Shown: piece by piece, positions 55,862-64,000 of the stretch
Layout: each line of letters begins with the position of its first letter
Numbering within the stretch: the stretch's first letter is position 1
Assembly: GCF_014839805.1 (NCBI RefSeq)
Contig: NC_051116.1
Span: 5,127,556-5,191,555 of the forward strand
Length of the DNA: 64,000 nt
Direction of reading: 5' to 3'
Source: Manduca sexta
Taxonomy: Eukaryota; Arthropoda; Insecta; Lepidoptera; Sphingidae
Notes under the pieces: model-generated
The model's database searches: none
What the model saw: only the letters and a program-made list of their open reading frames with translations
What the model was told of the DNA's origin: nothing
Position numbers and translations under genes: made by a program

Positions 55862-56799
55862 TATATGTATGAAACTGAGTGTCGCAAAAAATCGCTTAAG
55901 TAAATTAGCCTTTCAATCGTCGATATAATTTAAAATAGACAATCGTTACTAAAATAATTATTCAAATAGAGTTGTATTTATCGATACTTATCGACTTAAA
56001 CATAAAATATCGACACATCAAATTGCAATTTCGACTTAGCTTATGCCTAATTTAAAAAAGTGATACTATATTGTTATATACTTATCCTATCTTAGTGTAT
56101 TGCCTGAAAACACTGCAATAGCAAAGGAAAATCGGACCTAAAGTTTAGGTGTTAATGTAGTTTTTCCATTGCAGTTGTATTTTGCAGGTAATAAGAGTAG
56201 TGAATTTGTACTCGAAACGCATTTGTGCGGTTAGTAACTAAGGATTCAAGATCGGTGCAGTTTTATTAGCATTTTTTTTTTATCTATAAATTAATTTTTC
56301 TTTTTGGCTCCGGCCGTGTAAAAATTCTTCAGTTCATCGATATATATGTACTACGTACTAGATTTCGCGTTTCGAATATTCTGTTCAACTGAATTGAACT
56401 GCAATCCATACAACTGCTTTAGTAATTCAATATTGACAGCTTGTGGTTGTGTACGGAGTGACGCTCATAATATAAAAACTCGAGTCTAAGTGTAAACCTG
56501 GATGTGAAAAAAAAAACTCAAATAACTAAAATTATTTGTTGTTCAAGTGAATAAATAAGTTATAACACTGACGTTTTGGTAGCCATTTTAGTTCAGATTT
56601 TAAACGTATAATATACGTCAATGCTTCACACGTATTACGTAGAAAGTAGTAAAGTTAAATCCGAAGTTCGTTTCGGACCGACGTTTCGGCGTTCGTTTTT
56701 TAAGTAGATCTGACGACGCCGTCAATTTATGTGTATCGCCATCGCAATCCACGACCACTATCAATAGTTCTCGAATAATAAAAAGTATTTATTATTTTG

Positions 56800-56885
56800 A
56801 TCACATCCTGGGAAGGGACACAAAAGCGAAAAATGAGTCTCCTAGTTGCACGTCTGCTTATCCCTTTGGCGATAAAGGCGCGATT
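56800..56885 (+). repeat. SINE family C, 3' fragment
   Basis: TCACATCCTGGGAAGGGACA, GTTGCACGTCTGCTTATCCC and GGCGATAAAGGCGCGATTT. Confidence 0.5.
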
Positions 56886-57115
56886 TTGCAAATTTTTTCG
56901 ATTGATCCAATGATAACTATTATAGTTTCTTGAAATCCGTAACGTTTTTCAATAAATGATCCCAATCTCAATCTTCAATTCGATTCCGAATGAAATACTT
57001 TGTTATGATTGGTCCATTTTTGTAATGGATAGTAAAATGGATTGGTATCGTTTATTCAGATAGATCAGATTTTGTATGTAAATGAACAATGGTTTAATGC
57101 GATAAGGGGCCGTTC

Positions 57116-57423
57116 AAGTATTACGTAACGCAATTTTTGAAGATTTATGACCGCCTCACACCCCCATGTAACGCGCCGTAACGTTTACCCGTAACTTTAA
57201 CCCCCCCTCCCCCCCCACCATGAAAAAGTTATGTAACTCTAAAATTTTTTTTTTCGCAAAGTACCGGAAAATCGCTAACATATCTTTGTTATTGGCTTAA
57301 AATAATAAATCCAATGTTACATAACGCGTTGTACGAACCCTCCCTCCCCCTGTTACGCATCGTAACATTTTACAAGACCGCCCCTTCCAAACAAATTGTG
57401 TTACGTAATACTTAAACGGCCCC
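57116..57423. mobile_element. TIR element with subterminal C tracts, copy 2
   Basis: Same termini as the element at 55363 (GGGGCCGTTCAAGTATTACG and CGTAATACTTAAACGGCCCC). The shorter interior is in inverted orientation and has C runs at 57204-57218. TAA flanks both sides (57113-57115, 57424-57426). Confidence 0.75.
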
Positions 57424-57734
57424 TAAGGCCGCCAATTGTATATTTATTTTATTATTATTACTATTTCATGTTCGTACTTTCACTTTTGATGTACAATAAA
57501 GTGTAATAAATGAAAAAAATGCCATTAAACCGCACCGATAGACCCAAATGTCGATATAATAAAATTTGTATGTAAATTGTAAATATCCATCGGATTCTAC
57601 TTTGTATTGCATGATATCGGCTATTGTTTAAATATAATTATTTATTTGATTATAATTTGTTATTTTATTGAGAAATAGGATATATCTCCCGAATATCGAC
57701 TGCTGTACACAAGGTGTGAAACCCGTCAGTCTTT

Positions 57735-57820
57735 TTCTATTGTTTTGAATGAGGAGACGAGCCATTCGCCAGATGGTAAGCGATACGACCGCCCATAAAC
57801 AGTAGAAACACCATTACATT
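57735..57820 (+). repeat. Family B fragment
   Basis: TTGTTTTGAATGAGGAGACG to CCCATAAACAGTAGAAACAC only. Confidence 0.6.
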
Positions 57821-58942
57821 ACACATTAGTCGTCCAGGTAAGTGTCGCGTTCCGGGATCACCCTGTATATAATAAAGAAAAAATCATGATTCTTGAGAGG
57901 GTTGTGCAAGCATATAAAAAAATTAAATTAATTTATTCCTTATTTCACGAGCCTATAAATGAACTGCTCTAAACAACAAAAACCAACTGTACTTTTTCTC
58001 CTCTCCTTATCAGACTAAGGTAATTAAACTGATTTTGAAAAGAGCAACATCAGAGTTATTTGCCCGTTCTTCTCCGGTGAGAACTGATGGTAGAGTTAAT
58101 ATTGACGGAATCTAAACAATGTATAACATTTTACGGATTCAAATAAATCATTTCATTTCATATAATTTATGAACAGGCTTTATGACTGGCGAGAAGTAAT
58201 AACTGAATTTCAGTTACAACCATCAACTTTCCCAAAACCCAAGGGACATACTCGTTCCCTCCAAAACAGCTACTAAGTGGCCACACAAGTTGCCAAGAAA
58301 TTATAAGAAGCTAATAAATATAATAACAATCTATTACTCATGAAAATTAAAATCGCGTATTCGACTTATAAAATTAAATATCAAAATTATTAAATATTAG
58401 ATACTTAAATGAATTATTTCAACATGTTTAATTCAAACTATAGGATAGGACCCAGGCTACATATTCGGTTCACTTCAACTGACTCAAATTCATGTATACC
58501 TGAGAATGCTCTAAAGGTTGCGAATGTGTGTGAACTCTCCCAACCCGGAATATGCCAGTTTGTATTGAAGAATATTATTTTCATCGCAATCTTACAAAAT
58601 ACAGATCCACGTGTCCACGACACGTGATATATATAAACTACAAAATCACCAATTTATAAACTTAGACTAATTTTTAAAATAAACAAACTATAAATTATCG
58701 TATTCATGAAATCATATTCACGTCCGCAGATTTATATATTATTAGGCCAATGAGTTAGTTTGTAAGGAAGTTACACTAAAGCTCAAGTGTTTCGCCCGGG
58801 TGTGTTAACGCTCAGTCAAAATAAAGTTAACCGGCTAAATTAAATTGAGCTGTAGCTAGGTAAAGGTGCACCTTGATTTGCACTGTCCAAATCACCGTTC
58901 AGAAGGTCAATCTAAATCAGCCGATTCGCTCGCCCAGCAAAA

Positions 58943-58950
58943 TATAAATA
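58943..58950 (+). promoter_or_regulatory. Candidate TATA box
   Basis: TATAAATA lies in AAAATATAAATAGCACG, followed by locally raised GC content and about 260 nt later by a strong donor (ACTG|GTAAGT). A start site about 25-30 nt downstream, near 58975, would be expected. The assignment rests on position and motif only. Confidence 0.45.
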
Positions 58951-58974
58951 GCACGCCACCGGCGCGCATGCGTG

Positions 58975-59211
58975 GTCCCGTTCTGTTCTAAATTCAAATA
59001 GTCCGGCGCTTGAGCAGCCCGGACATTCAACGAATTCGAATTTTGAAATTTTGTTTAAATTTCGAATTTCGCGTCGACTGGAGAGGCCGCGAACGAAGGA
59101 CTGTGCGTTCGGAAACGGACGATTTGTGTTTATTTTTTTGTGTGAAGTGATAATGTGTGACCAGTGCGTGCAGCGTTGATTCCAGAATTCGGATTACTGT
59201 CCATAAAACTG
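58975..59211 (+). other. Candidate non-coding first exon of a gene extending beyond the window
   Basis: This segment lies between a TATA box and a canonical donor at 59212 (GTAAGTATT). It is richer in CpG than its surroundings and has no long ORF; an ATG at 59153 opens only an eight-codon uORF that ends at TGA. A near-palindrome of AATTCGAA/TTCGAATT type sits at about 59030-59070. No coding exon follows on this strand before 64000, so the first intron would exceed 4.7 kb, which is common for developmental regulators in insects. The gene cannot be identified. Confidence 0.4.
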
Positions 59212-60149
59212 GTAAGTATTTGGTTTATTTTACTTTTTATATTTGGAACAAAGAAACAAATCAGTTGTATCATAAAATTTCATGATCATATTTTCCATGC
59301 ATACACTTTGATAAAGCTAAGTGGTTTTAATACCACTGTCTTTAATTACATAACGCTAAAAAAAGCAGAGAGGTTAGCCACATTCCGCAAATTCTCGCCA
59401 TAAATTCAGTTTTCCCGCGACTCTAGCTTCCCGCTACCATTCCGAAATACTTCAGTAATACATCAGTCTGCGTCTAATTATTTTAATCTCGGTTTTATAT
59501 TCTATCATCTCATATTACGAAATGTTATAAAAAATGCTCAAATTATATAGCTACCACATTGTGATTAGCCAAATTATACATGTAGAGGTTATTTCATGGA
59601 TGTAATATAAATATGTTTTTTGTTTTCTAAAAATACTAGCCAGAGGTATAAATAATGTCCTGTAAATACTATAATGAAAATTAGCTTTACAAGGGTGTTA
59701 GATACTGAATCATATCCAAACAGTATGAATAGTTATTCTGATTCATATCCTGGTGCCGAAGCCAAAACGATTTCTACAATTGTTAACGCTAATAAAAAAC
59801 AAAAAAAGGTATAGTACTGACATATCGTATCGATAAGCTTATCGTTTATACATAACGTTAGCGTTTACGATTGTACAAAGGCATTTTGGGTATATCCCCT
59901 GCTTAGTTTCTAAAATATATGACTAGAGATTTGATCGGTCATTGATTCACATTGTAGTGTTCTGTTCCGTTTATTTGCCTCTAGAATTCAACTACATCAA
60001 AGGATAAATAACCATCTTGTAAATCACAGCTCTTTAGAATATCCAAATCAAACTTAAAACGTATAATGAATCAAGGAAACTCATATGAATTGCGATATGC
60101 AGTCTCTCCTAAAATCACTACACTACTAAGATAGTAACAGTCACTTCCA

Positions 60150-60424
60150 GTCATTCCACTGCTGGGCATGGATCTCTACTACTGAGAGATATTAGGCCTT
60201 AGTCCGACGCGCTGGCCTAGTGCGGATTGATAGACTTTACATACCCTCAAAAATCCTACAGGGAACGTCTTAGGTATGCAGGTTACCTTACGATGTTTTT
60301 CTTTACCTTTAAAACAAGCTACACAAAGAATACATACATTATTTTAGAAAAAATATGGTTTTGAACGTGCGGACATTCGTCTCGGCAGCCCGTTTCTCAT
60401 TCAACTAGGCTATCGCTGCTTTTT
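60150..60424 (-). repeat. tRNA-derived SINE family A
   Basis: Contains CCACTGCTGGGCATGG, GCGCTGGCCTAGTGCGG and a terminal AACTAGGCTATCGCTGC; somewhat diverged. Confidence 0.68.
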
Positions 60425-60924
60425 GTTGTACATTATCTGTTGTATATTAGTGATAGTCCGCAACAAGTTGAGCATCTTCGACGTCCTGTTAATTCACCAA
60501 TGTAAAACCTCAAATATTTAAATATAACAAAAATCTTCTGCCGGAAAGGTTTGGCGTATTGCCTATACCGATAGTAATTAGTAGGTCATGCCATGTTGGT
60601 ATGCGATATCGCATTGACTTTGAGATATAAACGTTAATGAAATTACTGGGCAATGTGATTCATATTGTATTTGCATTGCCACCCTGGTGATTAAAACTTC
60701 TGGGGAGTATTTCTCATGTAGACATGTTATCTCACTAATATTTTATTACTTATCTTACTTATGTTTTTAAAAAGTTTGTGAAAATGCTTGTTAGAATGAA
60801 ATTCGGAAACAGCTGCATGTTTTTGGATAAAATTTGGCACACAGATAGGCAATGCTATGGATTAACACGCGCTAGTTTATCCTCGTTATTTACTACCATA
60901 TGAAACAATTGAAGTTTTGTGAAA

Positions 60925-61180
60925 GTGAAGGGCACGCACCTCTGACTTTTTTTAAAGTTATGTCGGTACTTTTGTGAATTATCGCTTTCTTTAACAGTGA
61001 AGAACAATATCGTGAGAATACTGCATATCTAAGAAATTCTATAAGAAGAATATTGAACGTATGTGAAGTCTACCAATCCGCACTAGGCCAGCGTGGTGGA
61101 CTAAGGCCTAATCTCTCTCAGTAGCAGAGGAGGCCCGCGCACAGCAGTGGGCAAGTATAATATAAAACAGGGCTGATATT
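60925..61180 (+). repeat. SINE family A, diverged and 5'-truncated
   Basis: Contains TTAACAGTGAAGAACAATAT, GCACTAGGCCAGCGTGGTGG and a terminal CAGGGCTGATATT. Confidence 0.68.
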
Positions 61181-61299
61181 CGAAATAAAACTAATAATTT
61201 ATAAGAATAAATACTACTAAAAACTCATATTATTATAATATAAATCGTAACTTATTTAGGTAGGTATCTTTTTTTTTATTCTGGCAAGTTAAAATGCAC

Positions 61300-61530
61300 T
61301 GCACCTGATGGTAAGTGGAAAGAGATCCAATAGAATGTTACTGACGAAAATTGTTTACCCTTCAACAGTCGACACAATTATGCCGGCCTGTAGGGACCGG
61401 ACATACCCGAGCTGATCCCTGAACGCGACACATTTACGTGAGCCACTATGGCGGGTTGTAACACCTTGTGTACGGTGGTCGCTATCTGGGCGGATATAAA
61501 CTATATCCTACCACCACCAAAAATCTACAA
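61300..61530 (+). repeat. Family E copy
   Basis: CACCTGATGGTAAGTGGAAA, TCAACAGTCGACACAATTAT and GTAACACCTTGTGTACGGTG. Confidence 0.6.
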
Positions 61531-61739
61531 TATAGTTAAACGCAATTCCTTTAAACATAACAAAATCTAAAACGTATGTTTACGTTGTTTATAAAATAAC
61601 TAAAACTATGATAACTAAAACAGATACTAAAATATGAATATGACGCCATCGACGGACAAGCCAAGAACTGCTAATCTTCGGGTACAATCATTCTCATTGT
61701 GCCAAACAAAGAGATCTGAGATTATATAGAGCGGACATT

Positions 61740-61975
61740 GGGAACATGGTCTTACAAAAATTGCGCTCTCATGCGATGGTTAATCAATCTACCGTGAAAT
61801 AGCAAAACACCAAAAACACTTAAATTTTTTCCATATCGTGATTTGCATATTTCTAATGTCCGTATTAGCATATTTTCTGTATGTTATTATTGTATTAATA
61901 TCTGAGGATGCTTTGACAACTTAAAACAATACTACGGCTAATTGCCAATTGGTAATAACTTTTGGAGCACTTTGC
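61740..61975 (+). repeat. Repeat family I, copy 2
   Basis: CTCATGCGATGGTTAATCAA, CTACCGTGAAATAGCAAAAC and GGTAATAACTTTTGGAGCAC, same order and orientation as 35360-35615. Confidence 0.6.
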
Positions 61976-62946
61976 TCCTATTGTTCTATTACAATATAAA
62001 CTGTTTATTGTCTGGTGTTAACACGCCCAAATATAAATCAACGTAGGGTAGAGTAGAGTTTCAAATCCTATTTATTCTCATCATTTTACAGGAAATTATA
62101 TAGTCTAGAATCGTACTATTTTAATAAATAGTTCAATGGGACCAGTAATTGCACGCTTAGACTTTCGGTAACCTATTTAAAAAAGACGATTTGTAGGAAA
62201 CAAAAAATATTTTTAAAAAAATATATCAAAGGCAGTGGGACGATCGTCGAAAGTGGGAAGCTCTATTTCTATTCTATAATTTTGACGTTTTGTCGTCATA
62301 GGGTTATAGAGCATGCTTCGCAAGGCCGTTTTTAATAAAATCAAAAAATAAAAATTAAAGTTAGGTCACTTAGTTCCAAGGCTGCGATTTGTAAAACGGT
62401 TTGGATGTTCGTTAGAAGTAAACGCAGATTTGGTACACTGATCGATCAGTTTTGGATAAACATCGCCTTATTGGAACAGTCCACGGTGGTAATTTTATTC
62501 TGGGAAAGGGCTTTCAGGCTGCCAAAACCACAAACAATACTTAATGAGGTGAATAAGAAATTAAATATTTTTATAAGTTATAATAATACTGCAATGTGGG
62601 TAGTTGCATAAATGCTAAAGCATATATCAGAATCTTTATAAAAACGACAACCACCTCTAGAAGGGAATCTCTTGCTTCTGATTTGCCTTACAATACTGAC
62701 ACCAGAAAGCAAACATACTATGAAAAATAGATAATTGAAACGAATAATGAATTGTAAAACACTAAGTTTTCAAAAACAGGAGACTATAAAGGACCATTTT
62801 GTAGGTGTTTTAGTTGACACAATTTTTTTATTAACAAGATATCAATGGCAAAGGTTCCATATAATCCGATTCCTGCCTCCCTTCACGTAGAATCTAAATA
62901 TCATTAAAACAATTTGTTGACCGCATTCTTGTACCTGTATATGTTA

Positions 62947-63538
62947 CAGTCAAAACCCGTTCTCAGTTCCAACGCGTTTTCCCTAGTTAAACCTTATTTT
63001 CGCTAACTACCTTAAAATTAGAATTAACTGCTGCTAAAAATGACTATCAGGGAAAAGTACTTCTAACTAGACAAAACACGTTTTGTCGAAAAGATTCAGT
63101 TAAAACTGTTTCAAACAAAGTCAAACTTCAATTGTTATATGCCGTTATTTACTATTATATACTAACCTAAACCTGCATCAAGAATTGCACTAACTTTTAG
63201 TAAAAACTGTACAAAATTCCTTCCAGTAGATTTTGAGTAAATCGATCACATACAGACTAACAGCTTTAGGGTATTTTATTTTATAATATGCTGTAATGTA
63301 CTATTATACACTAACCTAACCTAACCTAAACCTTCTTCAGGAATCTTACTATCTTTTAGTAAAAACCACATGAACATCCGTTCAGTACATTTTTAAAAAA
63401 CGTTAGAACTAGTTTTATCTAATATTTAAATATAGAACAATAAATTCTAGTTATAATTAGGGAATTCTAGTTTTAACAAAAGCTTAGTGGAAACTATTTT
63501 TAATTAGTGAAAATTGGAACTGACAGCGGGTTTGACTG
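62947..63538. mobile_element. pogo/Tigger-like MITE, 592 bp, with internal duplication
   Basis: Ends are CAGTCAAAACCCGTTCTCAG and its inverted partner CTGACAGCGGGTTTGACTG, with TA on each side (62945-62946, 63539-63540). The interior contains two copies of a segment around CACTAACCTAA...CTTTTAGTAAAAAC, one with three CCTAA units. There is no ORF of note. Confidence 0.78.
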
Positions 63539-64000
63539 TAACATAATATAAGTTATACCCATATATCCGGTTCCCTTTCGGGAAATTTCACCTTTCGCCA
63601 CTGCAAGATCTATATAAAATATGGCTCTCGAGGTCATTTTGAATGTCACCTAAATCCAAAGCAAAAAGATTTATAACCGTCAAATCTAAAGAAATCCTGA
63701 AACTGATAAATCGTTCCAATGTCCTTGAGGATCCTTTCATCGGTTTTCCTTTGTTAAAGACGAGACACGCAAAAGTCCTTGAACTGTTATCTTAAATGTT
63801 AGATAAATTGGGGTAAAGTTGTATTTGACTTATCTTTATTTAAAACTTTTATAAAATAGGTACGTCGTATAAATTGTAAATATGAACAAATCATTGAAAT
63901 CTGATGAAAAATCTACAAGTTATAAGCCATTGAAATTAGGTACTAGAGGTGCGTGTCAAAAAACAGAAAAGGGAAGAAATACATGCGTGTGACGTCAGCG

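Larger units (their letters stand above)
51867..58942. other. Gene-free region between UVRAG and the candidate promoter
   Basis: AATAAA at 52010 and 52170 could end the UVRAG transcript. Then come family G, the TIR element (52968), the Harbinger-like MITE (53806), the two G/C-tract TIR elements (55363, 57116) and repeat fragments. A CTGC-rich block lies at 54865-54910. Long AT-rich stretches (54030-54800, 54950-55350, 55870-56780, 57830-58900) show no gene; upstream regulatory DNA for the gene at 58975 is possible. Confidence 0.5.
59212..64000. other. Probable first intron of the gene starting near 58975
   Basis: No coding exon was recognised. It contains SINE A copies (60150, 60925), family E (61300), family I (61740) and the pogo-like MITE (62947-63538). 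The remaining DNA is AT-rich and unassigned. Confidence 0.45.

Noticed and set aside
62405..62611. Plus-strand frame of 68 codons
   Set aside because: It begins with TTG, has no splice context or recognisable motif, and lies in AT-rich intron-like DNA.

Overview
The window is nuclear DNA of an insect, almost certainly a moth or butterfly (Lepidoptera). It is AT-rich, its genes are split by introns with ordinary GT-AG sites, and the introns and intergenic DNA are packed with short interspersed repeats of types familiar from lepidopteran genomes: tRNA-derived SINEs, RTE-type LINE fragments and several MITE families. The species cannot be named from the sequence. All gene models below were built by hand from splice sites, reading phase and protein resemblance; no search was run.

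Layout. (1) 314-5658 (+) holds the last six coding exons of an SLC36-like amino acid transporter whose start lies before the window. (2) 7817-18479 (-) is a paralogue arranged tail to tail with the first; its exon lengths match exactly, it uses one GC-AG intron, and two middle exons (about 250 nt) cannot be found. (3) 20751-21625 (+) encodes a small acidic secreted protein with dibasic sites, resembling a peptide precursor. (4) 22355-23029 (+) is an ORF of unknown function with a signal-peptide-like start, broken by an in-frame TAA. (5) 24202-25867 (+) is a ZMAT5 / U11-U12 snRNP 20K homologue of the minor spliceosome. (6) 27890-28567 (+) and (7) 29374-32417 (-) are further secreted-type proteins of unknown function; in both, and in (3), every intron is phase 0. 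(8) 34361-51866 (+) is a complete 11-exon UVRAG (Vps38-type) gene, a subunit of the Vps34 PI3-kinase complex acting in endosome traffic and autophagy. (9) 58943-59211 (+) looks like the TATA promoter and non-coding first exon of a gene that continues beyond the window.

The most striking structure is inside UVRAG. The 3' splice site and first 83 nt of exon 6 are tandemly repeated ten times (45878-47308) as a GC-rich minisatellite with a 143/144-nt unit and a higher-order 430-nt period. Eight of the nine extra acceptors should lead to an in-frame stop or a frameshift. The copy next to the real exon is exactly 144 nt upstream and stays open, so its use would insert 48 residues into the coiled-coil region.

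The rest is repeat-rich. Two LINE remnants, two pogo/Tigger-like MITEs with TA duplications, two Harbinger-like MITEs with TAA/TTA duplications, a hAT-like MITE with an 8-bp duplication, a 520-bp inverted-repeat element in two copies, a G-tract-bearing TIR element in two copies, and dozens of SINE-like copies account for much of the non-coding DNA. Apart from the convergent transporter pair and a possible local group of secreted proteins, the genes show no obvious shared pathway.
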